Source of the DNA: JBIYSM02 sp044759095
Lineage (GTDB): Bacteria > Bacillota > Bacilli > Brevibacillales > Brevibacillaceae
Length of the DNA stretch: 64,000 nt
Direction: 5' to 3'
Assembly (NCBI RefSeq): GCF_044759095.2
Contig: NZ_JBIYSM020000008.1
Coordinates: 48,743-112,742 of the forward strand
The notes beneath the pieces were generated by a model. That model was given only the letters and a program-made list of their open reading frames with translations. It had not been told where the DNA came from and did not search any database. Numbering within the stretch: position 1 is the stretch's first letter; each line of letters opens with the position of its first letter. Below, one piece after another: positions 1-8,654 of this stretch. The position numbers and the translations under genes are program-made.

Positions 1-141
1 GACCAGCTGGCCGAAAGACCTTGACGATCTCGTATGGACGCCGAAGGATTTACTCTTCGTAGAATACCCCCCCCGTATCCGGGTCAACGAATTGGCACAC
101 TAGACGTCAGAAACCTCCAAAAGAAAAAGCACCGGGGGCGC

Positions 142-387
142 TCACTTATCAAAGAGCGTTTCGACCAGTTTCTTTTGTTTCTCAAATACCCATTGATCGT
201 TTTCATTTACGTTTATATAGTTCTCGTCATATTCAAAGAGCTGACCTTTAGGTTTTCCGATGTTTTTCTTTTCTCTGTATTTTTGTCTATACTCTAGATA
301 TACTCCACCCAATTTCGGGCTTACTGGAATTGTTGGAATACCGCGTTCAACTTGAAGCTCAAAACGACCTGAGTATGAGTTTTTCAA
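142..387 (-). pseudogene. AT-rich unrecognised reading-frame remnant
   Basis: A reading frame of about 80 residues begins with a TTG directly after an in-frame TAG and ends at a TAA. The product is charged and aromatic, with blocks such as GGVYLEYRQKYREKKN, and looks like the C-terminal piece of a larger protein. No convincing ribosome-binding site precedes it. Base composition is clearly more AT-rich than the genes from 0.7 kb onward, which suggests foreign or decaying DNA. I do not recognise the family; a truncated toxin or nuclease tail is only a guess. Confidence 0.3.
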
Positions 388-700
388 TTTCTATGTCGGT
401 AAGGAATTGTATCGTGAATGGTTTAGGAAGCGATAAATGGTATCTTATCCAGGCAAATCAATGTTTTCTTTGGAATCGGATTATTTGGTCCTCCTCTTCA
501 TCCACCTGCATTTGAATATCGTGCCCTTGCAGTTATGATAGCTGCAGTGTATCACAGCGTTGTAACCAAGGCATACCGGTTTGACGTGTCTTGTGTAAGC
601 AGCGGTCTGTCCAGTGCTTGTCCTATTACTTCATTTCCGTTCGTCTCACTATGGTACTGAATTGGCCGAAAGCGGAGTGGAACTGGAGCGGATCCCCGAG
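388..700. other. intergenic stretch with broken frames, no gene called
   Basis: Short plausible peptide stretches occur in more than one plus-strand frame, for example around 371-448 and 424-660, but each is cut by stops or lacks a start and ribosome-binding site. They could be remnants of an older gene. I see no promoter, RNA gene or repeat that I can support. Confidence 0.3.
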
Positions 701-707
701 AAATAGA

Positions 708-736
708 AAGACGCCCACTCACCTGAAGGGCGTCTT
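708..736 (-). terminator. intrinsic terminator of the coat-like gene
   Basis: AAGACGCCC at 708-716 pairs perfectly with GGGCGTCTT at 728-736. Read on the minus strand the stem is followed by a T-rich tract. It lies just downstream of the stop codon at 749. Confidence 0.8.
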
Positions 737-748
737 CGCCGTATGCTG

Positions 749-1399
749 TTAGTAGGAAGAAGAACCCCCTTTGCGTCGGCCGCGTCCGCGGCAGTCGCAA
801 TCACAACCGCCGGACGAGGAAGAGCCGCGACTGTATGAACTGCTGTCTCTTTGGTAGCATCTGTCTTGATAGTCACGCATTTTCCGCTTGTGGAATAGAT
901 AGTGCTTCATGTACTCGCTGTATTTTCTGCGATGGCTGCGGTACCTTTCACATTTGTGTCGGTAATAGTTCATCCGGTCCAGGTGGAATTGCAGCTTCAT
1001 CATGTACATGTCGATTCTCGGTCGCGCGGGCGCCATCATGTTGGGTGACGGCATAGGATTTGGTGACGGCATAGGATTTGGCATCGGCATGTACGGCATC
1101 GGCCTGTTCGGCATCGGCAGGTTTGGCATCGGCAGGTTTGGTGCCATTGGCGGCCGCGGCCGCTCTCTCCTCGGCCTCGAAGGAGATGGAATGTTGGGTG
1201 ATGGAATGTTGGGCGATGGCATCATCGGCGATGGAATATTCGGTGACGGGATGTTGGGCGATGGCATCATCGGCGACGGAATATTCGGTGACGGGATGTT
1301 GGGCGATGGCATCATGGGAGCAGGCTTCGGCATTTCCTTCGGCATCGGCATTTCCTTCGGCATTTTCGGAATGTTGGGCATTCTACGCTGTCTTTCCAT
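749..1399 (-). CDS. Pro/Met/Asn-repeat coat-like protein
   Basis: The 216-residue product is highly biased. Residues 1-30 are Met/Pro/Lys/Glu rich. Residues 29-73 are three exact copies of a 15-residue unit (MMPSPNIPSPNIPSP). Residues 74-128 hold further PMPN/PSPN motifs. Residues 129-175 form a basic, Tyr/His/Arg-rich segment, and the tail is Ser/Gly/Cys rich with a CDCDC motif. This composition is typical of spore coat or other crosslinked surface structural proteins. AAGGAAGTG upstream of the ATG is the likely ribosome-binding site. The coat role is an inference from composition and from a spore-forming host; I do not recognise a named family. Confidence 0.65.
   Translation of the reverse strand: MERQRRMPNIPKMPKEMPMPKEMPKPAPMMPSPNIPSPNIPSPMMPSPNIPSPNIPSPMMPSPNIPSPNIPSPSRPRRERPRPPMAPNLPMPNLPMPNRPMPYMPMPNPMPSPNPMPSPNMMAPARPRIDMYMMKLQFHLDRMNYYRHKCERYRSHRRKYSEYMKHYLFHKRKMRDYQDRCYQRDSSSYSRGSSSSGGCDCDCRGRGRRKGGSSSY
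1181..1315 (-). repeat. three 45-bp in-frame tandem repeats
   Basis: Three near-identical 45-bp units encode residues 29-73 of the coat-like protein. Within each unit there is a finer periodicity built on SPNIP. Differences between units are synonymous, so the peptide repeat is exact. Expansion or contraction between strains would be expected. Confidence 0.85.
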
Positions 1400-1437
1400 C
1401 TTGTCTCACTTCCTTTCTGGGTTACATGACACAGTAC

Positions 1438-1445
1438 ATGGTATG
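1438..1445 (-). promoter_or_regulatory. possible sporulation-sigma -10 element
   Basis: On the minus strand CATACCAT lies about 40 bases upstream of the coat-like start codon and differs by one base from the sigma-E type -10 consensus CATACAAT. I see no convincing -35 partner. The rest of 1400-1535 holds nothing I can name. Confidence 0.2.
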
Positions 1446-1535
1446 ACATTTACCCCCCTCGAGAAACGACAAATGCCCATTCGGGCCAAAAGAGATGCGC
1501 CCGTTTTTTATGCCAAGCCGAAAACAAGCTCGCCC

Positions 1536-1563
1536 TTGACTAATCATCAAGATCTACTACAAT
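1536..1563 (+). promoter_or_regulatory. sigma-A promoter of hutH
   Basis: TTGACT (1536-1541) and TACAAT (1558-1563) are separated by 16 bases. They sit at the head of the untranslated leader of hutH. Confidence 0.7.
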
Positions 1564-1632
1564 AGATATGATTGCTATTCTGATTTATCAGACTAGACAG
1601 AGAGCGGTGGAAGCGAATGCGAGGCGTTTGTC

Positions 1633-1704
1633 TTGCCTGTCATGGCAACCATATACGAGTAGGTATCGAGGGGTTAGGAAATCATTCCTAACCCCTTTCC
1701 TTTT
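1633..1704 (+). promoter_or_regulatory. hutH leader with intrinsic terminator (probable attenuator)
   Basis: The roughly 170-base leader contains a small hairpin (TTGCC 1633-1637 with GGCAA 1644-1648) and then a perfect 11-bp stem (1670-1680 with 1685-1695) followed by a T-rich tract. The terminator lies between the promoter and the hutH ribosome-binding site, so transcription must read through it. In Bacillus subtilis hutH is controlled by HutP antitermination at NAG triplets. GAG and TAG triplets occur at 1657-1677, two of them with the expected 7-base spacing. HutP control here is inference; no hutP gene is in the window. Confidence 0.6.
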
Positions 1705-1735
1705 GCACTCTGTTCTGCTAAAGGAGGAAAATAAG

Positions 1736-3247
1736 ATGAAACAACCCATGATTTTGCTGGATGGCGAACATCTCACAATCAAACAGGTGGTGGAGATTGC
1801 CCTCAACCGGACAGCGCTGGGATTGACGGAGGAAGCAGTCGAAAAGATTCAACGCTCCCGGCAGATGGTGGAGAAGATGGTTCACGAACAAAAAGTGGTT
1901 TACGGGATCACCACCGGATTCGGCAAATTCTCGGACATTGTCATTCCCAAAGAGGATGTCAGCCGCCTGCAGGAAAACCTGATCATGAGTCATGCTTGTG
2001 GCATGGGGCAGCCCTATCCGACGGAAGTGGTGCGTGCCATCATGGCGCTGCGCATTAACGCTTTGTCCAAAGGCTTTTCCGGTATTCGCCTGGAAACACT
2101 GCAGCTGCTGATTGAGATGTGCAACCGAGGCGTCCACCCGATTATTCCGGAGCAGGGCTCGCTTGGGGCAAGCGGCGATCTGGCTCCGCTCGCCCACATG
2201 GTACTGGTGATGCTGGGCAAAGGAGAAGCGGAAGTAAACGGCACACGCATGCCTGGCGCGAAAGCCCTGCAGACGGTAGGGCTTCCGCCTGTTCAGTTGG
2301 AAGCAAAAGAAGGTCTCGCCCTAATCAACGGCACGCAGGCAATGACGGCCCAGCTCTGCCTCGCTCTGTACGATGCGCGGGTCGTTATGGAAAGTGCAGA
2401 AGTTATCGCTGCGATGACTGTGGAAGCGCTTCGCGGCATCCCGAAAGCCTTTGATCCGCAGCTACACCTCGTCCGCCCCCATCCCGGTCAGCAGGAATCA
2501 GCCAGACGTCTCCTGATCCATCTGCAAGGAAGTGAACGGACGACCGAACAGGGCGAGCTGCGCGTCCAGGATCCATACAGCCTGCGCTGCATTCCCCAGG
2601 TACACGGCGCAACCCGAGATACCCTGGAATATGTGTGGGCTGCAGTTTCTCGTGAGTGCAACAGCGTGACTGACAACCCCGTGCTCTTCTCCGAGACGGG
2701 CGACATCATCTCCGGCGGCAATTTTCACGGTCAACCGATGGCATTGGTCGCTGATTTCCTGGCGATTGCCGTCTCCGAACTGGCCAACATTTCCGAACGA
2801 CGGACGGAGCGACTGGTGAATCCGCAACTGAGCGGGCTGCCCGGCTTTTTGACTGAAAAAGGCGGTCTCCACTCCGGCTTTATGATCACCCAATATGTGG
2901 CAGCTTCCATCGTATCGGAAAACAAGGTGCTCTGCCATCCTGCGTCTGTTGATTCCATCCCGTCTTCCGCCAATCAGGAGGATCACGTCAGCATGGGAAC
3001 GACGGCGGCCCGCAAACTGCGAACGGTGGTAGCCAACTCGGCAAAAGTCCTGTCCATTGAGTATTTGGCTGCAGCACAAGCGATCGACTTCGGTACGGGA
3101 CGGCTGGGCGCTGGAACGCAGTGGGCCTACGATCAGCTGCGCAAAGTCATTCCCCGCCTGCAGGAAGACCGCGAGATGTACGCAGATCTTGCCAAGGCGG
3201 AGGAACTGGTGCTTCAAGGCGTTGTATACCCGCCAAGCATGTGCTGA
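1736..3247 (+). CDS. hutH: histidine ammonia-lyase
   Basis: The enzyme removes ammonia from L-histidine to give urocanate, the first step of histidine degradation, in the cytoplasm. The 503-residue product has the ASG triad at residues 145-147 (in GSLGASGDLAPL) that forms the MIO electrophile, and matches the usual family length. The ATG at 1736 follows AAAGGAGG at a good distance; the open frame extends further upstream but that part is leader. No hutU, hutI or hutG lies next to it, so the rest of the pathway must be elsewhere. Confidence 0.95.
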   Translation: MKQPMILLDGEHLTIKQVVEIALNRTALGLTEEAVEKIQRSRQMVEKMVHEQKVVYGITTGFGKFSDIVIPKEDVSRLQENLIMSHACGMGQPYPTEVVRAIMALRINALSKGFSGIRLETLQLLIEMCNRGVHPIIPEQGSLGASGDLAPLAHMVLVMLGKGEAEVNGTRMPGAKALQTVGLPPVQLEAKEGLALINGTQAMTAQLCLALYDARVVMESAEVIAAMTVEALRGIPKAFDPQLHLVRPHPGQQESARRLLIHLQGSERTTEQGELRVQDPYSLRCIPQVHGATRDTLEYVWAAVSRECNSVTDNPVLFSETGDIISGGNFHGQPMALVADFLAIAVSELANISERRTERLVNPQLSGLPGFLTEKGGLHSGFMITQYVAASIVSENKVLCHPASVDSIPSSANQEDHVSMGTTAARKLRTVVANSAKVLSIEYLAAAQAIDFGTGRLGAGTQWAYDQLRKVIPRLQEDREMYADLAKAEELVLQGVVYPPSMC

Positions 3248-3256
3248 CCACCACAG

Positions 3257-4432
3257 TCACATGAAACGAAGGAGGACTCCTCCTAAAGCGCCGGTTATCA
3301 CCACTACCCAAGGAGGGGTCTTCCAGAAAACAAGCATGAGAAACAAGATGGAAGCCAGCGCGAAATCGATCGGTCCCTGAATCGAACGGGTCCAAATGGG
3401 ATCATAAAGAGCAGCCAACAAGATTCCTACAACGGCTGCGTTAATCCCGGCAAGTGCACCTTGGATCGCTGGTTTCCTTCGAAGAGAATCCCAAAAAGGC
3501 AAGGTTCCGATGACGAGCAAAAATGCAGGGAGAAAGATACCGATTGTGGCAACGGCTGCTCCCAACCATCCTCCCATCATCGCTCCCAAATACGCGGCGA
3601 ACGTAAATAATGGTCCCGGCACTGCTTGAGCGGCTCCATAACCGGCAAGGAAGTCATCTTTGTCAAGCCATCCCGCAGGAACTACCTCTCTTTCCAGCAA
3701 CGGGAGAACAACGTGCCCTCCGCCGAAAACGAGGGAACCTGCCCTGTAAAAACTGTCAAACACAGCCAGCCAATGAATGGAATTGCCATTTCGAAGCAAT
3801 GGTAATACAAATAGGAAGCCGAAAAATAACAGGAGGCATATGAGCGCAACGGAACGCCGGATCGGAACTCGAATCTCAGGCAGTTCAGTCATGTGATGGT
3901 CCCTGTAAAGGTACAATCCAACAAGTCCTGCTGCAACAATGATGAACACTTGACTAACTGCCGTCTGCCATAACAACGCAATCGTGGCGGCAAGAATGGC
4001 TATGGTCGCTCTGTTTCGATCAGGCGCAAGCTTTTGCCCCATACCCAGTACGGCATGAGCGACAATGGCCACAGCCACCAGTTTCAAGCCATGAATCCAC
4101 CCGGCATTCCCCAGATCGAATCCTTGAAGGAGATAGGCGAAAAGGACCAGGGCAATAACGGAGGGAAGGGTGAACCCAATCCAGGCTGCAATGCCTCCCA
4201 ACAATCCTGCGCGCATCACTCCTATGCCAATCCCCACCTGACTGCTTGCAGGGCCGGGCAGAAACTGACATAAGGCAACCAAATCGGCATAACTTCGCTC
4301 ATCCATCCACTGGCGACGTCGGATGTATTCCTCATGAAAATATCCAAGATGCGCAATCGGACCTCCAAACGAGGTTAACCCAAGTTTCGTGGAAACCAGT
4401 AAAACTTCCCATAATGGCTTTCGTCCATTCAT
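3257..4432 (-). CDS. chrA: ChrA-family chromate transporter
   Basis: A 391-residue polytopic membrane protein with the two-fold repeat of the CHR superfamily. The N-terminal half has TSFGGPIAHLG and QFLPGPASSQ. The C-terminal half has the matching SLVFGGGHVVLPLL and QAVPGPLFTFA. Full-length bidomain members export chromate, sometimes sulfate; the substrate here is not shown. The start at 4432 follows AAGGAG. The gene is convergent with hutH (9 bases between stops) and divergent from the aminopeptidase gene. Confidence 0.88.
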   Translation of the reverse strand: MNGRKPLWEVLLVSTKLGLTSFGGPIAHLGYFHEEYIRRRQWMDERSYADLVALCQFLPGPASSQVGIGIGVMRAGLLGGIAAWIGFTLPSVIALVLFAYLLQGFDLGNAGWIHGLKLVAVAIVAHAVLGMGQKLAPDRNRATIAILAATIALLWQTAVSQVFIIVAAGLVGLYLYRDHHMTELPEIRVPIRRSVALICLLLFFGFLFVLPLLRNGNSIHWLAVFDSFYRAGSLVFGGGHVVLPLLEREVVPAGWLDKDDFLAGYGAAQAVPGPLFTFAAYLGAMMGGWLGAAVATIGIFLPAFLLVIGTLPFWDSLRRKPAIQGALAGINAAVVGILLAALYDPIWTRSIQGPIDFALASILFLMLVFWKTPPWVVVITGALGGVLLRFM

Positions 4433-4482
4433 TTCTCTTTTGTCTCCTTGCGTATTGGAAAATTTCGATAAAAAAATTTCTC

Positions 4483-4491
4483 TGGTATAAT
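4483..4491 (+). promoter_or_regulatory. extended -10 promoter of the aminopeptidase gene
   Basis: TGGTATAAT is a perfect extended -10 element about 40 bases before the aminopeptidase start. The -35 region 17 bases upstream (TTTCGA) is weak, as is common with extended -10 promoters. Confidence 0.6.
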
Positions 4492-4530
4492 GATAGCATC
4501 TCCCTACCCTACTATTATAGGAGGTTCCAA

Positions 4531-5760
4531 ATGACATTGGAAAAGATGCTTGACCGTTACGCACAATTGGCCGTGAAGGTCGGGGTTAATATACAGCCGG
4601 GACAAACCCTGGTCGTAACAGCCCCTCTCTCCTCCGCTGATTTTGTCCGAAAGGTTGCGAGAAAAGCGTATGAAGCCGGGGCAAAGAATGTACATATCGA
4701 ATGGACGGACGATGAGCTGACCCGTATGAAATACGACCTAGCTCCCGATGAAGCGTTTAAAGAGTTCCCTTTGTGGAAAGCAAAAGGGTATGAACAAATG
4801 GCGGAAGACGGGGCCGCGTTCCTGTCCATTGTCGCTCCCAATCCAAACTTGCTGAAGGGCGTTAATCCACAGCGCCTGGCAACAGCTAGAAAAGCGGCGG
4901 GACAAGCGATGAATACGTTCAGAAATTATACCATGTCCAATCAGGTAAGCTGGTCGGTGATCGCGGTCGCTTCTTCGGCATGGGCAGAAATGGTATTTCC
5001 GAACCTTGCCGAACCGGAGCGGACGGAGTCCCTGTGGAACGCCATCTTCCATGCCACCCGCGTCGATCAGGAGGACCCGATCCAGGCATGGGAGGAACAT
5101 CACGCGAATCTGAATGAGAAAGTATCCTACTTAAATGAAAAGCAATACAAATACCTGCACTATGAAGCACCCGGCACCAACCTGTCCATCGAACTGCCGC
5201 CGAACCACATCTGGATCGGGGGAGGCGACGTGAATGCAAAGGGGATCGCCTTCATGGCCAACATGCCGACGGAAGAAGTCTTTACCGCTCCGTTAAAAGA
5301 AGGCGTGAACGGCGTGGTGCGCAGTACAAAACCGTTAAGCTATAACGGCAACCTGATTGAGAACTTTTCCCTGACCTTTGAAAAGGGGCGTATTGTGGAT
5401 TTCTCTGCCGAATCGGGTTATGTCATGTTAAAAGAGCTGATTGAAACGGACGAAGGCTCTCATTACCTGGGAGAGGTTGCATTGGTTCCGCACCAGTCTG
5501 CCATCTCCCAATCCAATCTGATTTTCTTTGAATCTTTGTATGATGAAAATGCTTCCAACCATCTGGCTATCGGAAACGCTTACCCTGTCTGCATCGAAGG
5601 AGGAGCGGGCATGGGCCGGGAAGAATTGGAGCAGAAAGGGTTGAATACCAGCCTCACCCACGTGGATTTTATGATCGGATCGGCTGAGATGAATATTGAC
5701 GGGGAAACTGCCGATGGGAAAAGAGAGCCCTTGTTTCGAAGCGGCAACTGGGCGTTTTAA
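4531..5760 (+). CDS. M29-family metallo-aminopeptidase
   Basis: The 409-residue product matches the thermophilic aminopeptidase family (M29; AmpS/PepS/aminopeptidase II). These are cytoplasmic dimeric metal-dependent exopeptidases that trim N-terminal residues from peptides. Family features are the N-terminal Rossmann-like part with PGQTLVV, a central GTNLSIELP segment, and a C-terminal part with LGEVALVP, NxAIGNAYP and a terminal THVDFMIGSxEM block that carries metal ligands. The ATG follows AGGAGG. Length agrees with the family (about 410). Confidence 0.92.
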   Translation: MTLEKMLDRYAQLAVKVGVNIQPGQTLVVTAPLSSADFVRKVARKAYEAGAKNVHIEWTDDELTRMKYDLAPDEAFKEFPLWKAKGYEQMAEDGAAFLSIVAPNPNLLKGVNPQRLATARKAAGQAMNTFRNYTMSNQVSWSVIAVASSAWAEMVFPNLAEPERTESLWNAIFHATRVDQEDPIQAWEEHHANLNEKVSYLNEKQYKYLHYEAPGTNLSIELPPNHIWIGGGDVNAKGIAFMANMPTEEVFTAPLKEGVNGVVRSTKPLSYNGNLIENFSLTFEKGRIVDFSAESGYVMLKELIETDEGSHYLGEVALVPHQSAISQSNLIFFESLYDENASNHLAIGNAYPVCIEGGAGMGREELEQKGLNTSLTHVDFMIGSAEMNIDGETADGKREPLFRSGNWAF

Positions 5761-5784
5761 CCACTCTAGGAGGAGGCATGGCTG

Positions 5785-6198
5785 ATGAAGCAGCCCATCA
5801 CCCAGGGGACCATTCTGCTGTTCGATGGAGAATGCAATCTTTGCAGCGGAACCGTACAGTTTATCCTTCCTCGCGACCGCTCGGGAAGCATTCGCTTTGC
5901 GTCCCTGCAGTCCTCCATCGGGAAGCGGCTGCTTGCACACTATCATTACCCATCAGATGAAATCAGCTCCGTCGTGCTGATCGACAACGGCCGCCTCTAT
6001 ACAAAATCGGCTGCAGTTCTGCGTGTCACCCGAAAGCTGCGGGGGATCTGGCCGCTTCTCTACGCTTTCATCCTGATCCCCGCTCCCTTGCGCAATACTC
6101 TCTACGATTGGGTAGCCCGTAACCGCTACCAATGGTTCGGCAAGCGTGAACACTGCTTGCTTCCCCGCCCGGACTGGAAGGATCGTTTTTTGGAATAA
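5785..6198 (+). CDS. DCC-family thiol-disulfide oxidoreductase-like protein (DUF393)
   Basis: A 137-residue protein with the family signature DGECNLC at residues 14-20, giving a CxxC pair (Cys17, Cys20) near the N terminus as in thioredoxin-like folds. The DCC family (DUF393) is predicted to be a thiol-disulfide oxidoreductase; its substrate is unknown. AGGAGG precedes the start by about 9 bases. It follows the aminopeptidase by 24 bases and is probably co-transcribed with it. Confidence 0.85.
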   Translation: MKQPITQGTILLFDGECNLCSGTVQFILPRDRSGSIRFASLQSSIGKRLLAHYHYPSDEISSVVLIDNGRLYTKSAAVLRVTRKLRGIWPLLYAFILIPAPLRNTLYDWVARNRYQWFGKREHCLLPRPDWKDRFLE

Positions 6199-6235
6199 CG
6201 CTGTTTCGATCATGATCGTATACGATAATAAAAAC

Positions 6236-6275
6236 GGGCTCCTACATCCTGATCTATACAGAAATGTATGAGCCT
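6236..6275. terminator. bidirectional terminator
   Basis: GGGCTC-TACAT (6236-6247) pairs with ATGTA-GAGCCT (6264-6275). T-rich tracts follow the stem on both strands. It separates the plus-strand DCC gene from the convergent aldo/keto reductase gene. Confidence 0.7.
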
Positions 6276-6288
6276 TTCTTTATTCAGC

Positions 6289-7209
6289 CTATTTCCACGC
6301 CTGCGGATGATCTTCCCGTACCATCTCCAGATCTGCAGCCCGTGCGTTGGATTGCACCTGGTCCACATCCTTGCATCCCGGAATCACACAGGTGACAGCC
6401 GGGTGCTGGAGACACCAGGCCAGCGCCCACTCTGCCATGTTAACGCCTTCCGGCACCTCCGTCCGCTTGATCTTCTCCACGAGTTGGAGTTTTTCTTCGC
6501 GCTGTTCCCGATCATGTCGATTCCGTACATCATTGGCTTCAAATTCTGCGCCCGGCTTGTATTTCCCGCTGAGATAACCGCTCGCCAGAGGCACACGGGC
6601 AAGTACGCCAAGGTCTTGCTTCTCACAGGAAGGGAATACGCGCTCCTCCGGTTTTCGGTCTAAGCGGTTGTAGACAACCTGAATCACTTTCGCATTCACT
6701 CGGCTTGCCGCATCCGTCTGATGGAGGTTGTCATTGCTGCCGATCGAGATTCCCAGATGACGGATCTTTCCTGCCTGAACCTGCTTATCCAACATCGTCC
6801 AGAGATCATCATTGTCAAAGAATTCGTCCCCGCCTGAATGAAATTGATAAATGTCGATGTAATCAGTCCGGAGCGCCTGCAAAGAATCCTCCAGCTGCTT
6901 CAGGACATCCTTGGGGGACCAGTGGTTGGCCCGATCCAGATGTCCGTGAAACTTGTGCCCGAACTTGGTCGCAAGAATCCAATCCTGCCTCTCATTCTGA
7001 ATTGCCTTCCCGATAAAAGATTCGGACAGGTGATCCCCGTAACATTCTGCGGTATCTATCAGGTTAATGCCCGTTTCCTTCGCGGTCGCCAGGATCCGGT
7101 CGACTTCTTCCTGCGTGTAGGATTTCCCCCATTCCCCTCCAAACTGCCAGGTCCCCACTCCGACAACGGACACCTTCAGGCCCGTTTTTCCAAGTCTACG
7201 GTATTTCAT
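6289..7209 (-). CDS. aldo/keto reductase
   Basis: A 306-residue TIM-barrel oxidoreductase that uses NADPH to reduce carbonyl compounds. The catalytic tetrad is visible: Asp52 and Tyr57 in IDTAECYG, Lys82 in ATKFG, and His124 in YQFHSGG. A C-terminal block ending in PGCKDVDQVQSN matches the cofactor-binding tail. AAGGAGTTG precedes the ATG. It is monocistronic between its terminator and the thioesterase gene. The substrate cannot be told from sequence. Confidence 0.9.
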   Translation of the reverse strand: MKYRRLGKTGLKVSVVGVGTWQFGGEWGKSYTQEEVDRILATAKETGINLIDTAECYGDHLSESFIGKAIQNERQDWILATKFGHKFHGHLDRANHWSPKDVLKQLEDSLQALRTDYIDIYQFHSGGDEFFDNDDLWTMLDKQVQAGKIRHLGISIGSNDNLHQTDAASRVNAKVIQVVYNRLDRKPEERVFPSCEKQDLGVLARVPLASGYLSGKYKPGAEFEANDVRNRHDREQREEKLQLVEKIKRTEVPEGVNMAEWALAWCLQHPAVTCVIPGCKDVDQVQSNARAADLEMVREDHPQAWK

Positions 7210-7280
7210 TCGAACAACTCCTTCTCCGTCGATTGATCAGCCAGAAGATTACTTGGACAATTGCGTGATGGATTCCTTCA

Positions 7281-7790
7281 TTATATGCCTTTCTTTATAT
7301 TCAGCTGGCTGACGAACGCCTCCGTGCTGCGCTTGCGTTCCTTGCGCATCGCCTTGCGCTCCTCTGCCGTATCAAACAGATACTTCTCCTCATCCGTTTC
7401 AGGAACGACTGGCGGAACGGGAGTAGGCTTGCCGTCGTCGCCGAGCGCCACAAACGTAAGAAACGACGTGGCCGTCAAGGTGCGTTCACCAGTCAGCAGA
7501 TTTTCGGAAATGACTTTCACAAAAACCTCCATGGACGTTTTTCCGGTAGAGGAAACAAACGCTTCCAGGCAGACGGAATGTCCCATTTTGGCAGGTGACA
7601 GAAAGTCGATGGAGTCAATGGAAGCAGTCACCACGGGTCTGCGCGAGTGTCGCATCGCAGCGATGGCTGCCACTTCATCTATATACGCCATCATTGTTCC
7701 ACCGAAAATGGTGCCGTGAAAATTGGTGTCGGAGGGTTGGACGATGGAGGCCTGGACGGTTCTTGATTCTTTTGTCGTGATTGGTTTCAT
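7281..7790 (-). CDS. hotdog-fold acyl-CoA thioesterase
   Basis: A 169-residue protein with the NFHGTIFGGTMMAYIDE motif of the YciA/YkhA (cytosolic acyl-CoA hydrolase) group, where Asn and Asp are catalytic. These enzymes hydrolyse acyl-CoA thioesters in the cytoplasm. The ATG at 7790 is chosen because AAGGAGCCC lies at the right distance; an upstream in-frame extension lacks such a site. The C-terminal part is charged. Confidence 0.88.
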   Translation of the reverse strand: MKPITTKESRTVQASIVQPSDTNFHGTIFGGTMMAYIDEVAAIAAMRHSRRPVVTASIDSIDFLSPAKMGHSVCLEAFVSSTGKTSMEVFVKVISENLLTGERTLTATSFLTFVALGDDGKPTPVPPVVPETDEEKYLFDTAEERKAMRKERKRSTEAFVSQLNIKKGI

Positions 7791-7886
7791 CTCTGGGCTC
7801 CTTCCAAGTGGCAATACACAACATCTTACCACAATTGAAAATCGCGTTCCAAATTTGATCCAAACTAAAAGAACCGCAGCGCTCTT

Positions 7887-8654
7887 CTACGCTTCTTGCT
7901 TTGCCCACTTCTCCGACAGCAGCCGCTCCACGCTCTCGGCCGCTTCCGCTCCCAACACATGGCGCAAAAACGGAACCCCCCACTGGTATGCCGGCCGATA
8001 GCCCTCTACGGCGAAGAGGGAGGGATCGAGATGCTTCGCCAGTCTCCTTCGGTCTAGATTGGCACAGAGAAAGTGGTCAAGGTACTCCGTTCCCCAGCGG
8101 GAAAACGGCGCCGTCTCCTCGTTCAGTGCTGTCACCAACACCTGGTCCCCCACCTCGATGAGATCGAGCGGATACAGTTGACAGCTGAACGGCTTGATCG
8201 GATAGACCGGTTGACCGCTGCGCTCCGCATGAGCATGAATGGAGCAGCCGTGTTTCCCGTCAATCTCATTGTAGAACACACAGCTATCGTGCTTAACGCG
8301 TATGGTGCCTGCACTCTTTCCCTGCTCCCAGATGCCCCCCTGACGAACCCGTTCCTGTTCTCGTTCGGGCATAAATCGTTCGGCGATTTTCAGCGCCTCC
8401 AGCTCGAGCAGGGGGATTTGCCAGCTCTCTACAGCATACGGTTGACCGTTACAGCACGACTCGCGATGAACGGCGCGACAGTTGAAGCAGTCCAGATGAA
8501 TCGGGGTGAGCAGCGCTTCCGCGTCAACGAGAAATCGGCCGACTGTAAGCAGGCTAAGCCTCTTTCGCTTCAGGTATTTGTTGCACTGGTACGCTTCCCG
8601 TTCGTTCATCGGGTCGGGCGTGCCAACATACCGGTATTGATGCAAGCGGCTCAT
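7887..8654 (-). CDS. cysteine-rich DUF3109/YkgJ-like putative metal-binding protein
   Basis: The 255-residue product carries scattered cysteines: FNCRAVHRESCCNG near residues 57-68, HDSCVFYN, HGCSIHAHAE and KPFSCQLYPL. The CxxYP and C-x-I-H elements resemble the YkgJ-type zinc/iron-chelating and DUF3109 families. The start overlaps the stop of the preceding gene (ATGA), so the two are translationally coupled. Function is unknown. Confidence 0.6.
   Translation of the reverse strand: MSRLHQYRYVGTPDPMNEREAYQCNKYLKRKRLSLLTVGRFLVDAEALLTPIHLDCFNCRAVHRESCCNGQPYAVESWQIPLLELEALKIAERFMPEREQERVRQGGIWEQGKSAGTIRVKHDSCVFYNEIDGKHGCSIHAHAERSGQPVYPIKPFSCQLYPLDLIEVGDQVLVTALNEETAPFSRWGTEYLDHFLCANLDRRRLAKHLDPSLFAVEGYRPAYQWGVPFLRHVLGAEAAESVERLLSEKWAKQEA

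Noticed and set aside
1181..1315. Regular direct repeats that could suggest a CRISPR array
   Set aside because: The units are contiguous without spacers and keep a protein frame; no cas genes are near.
1002..1565. Long plus-strand frame rich in Gly/Ile/Asp repeats opposite the coat-like gene
   Set aside because: It is the antisense reading of the 45-bp repeats. It has no ribosome-binding site, and the minus-strand gene has both a good start and a terminator.
1568..1735. T-box riboswitch upstream of hutH
   Set aside because: I see no T-box consensus sequence; only hairpins and a terminator are present.
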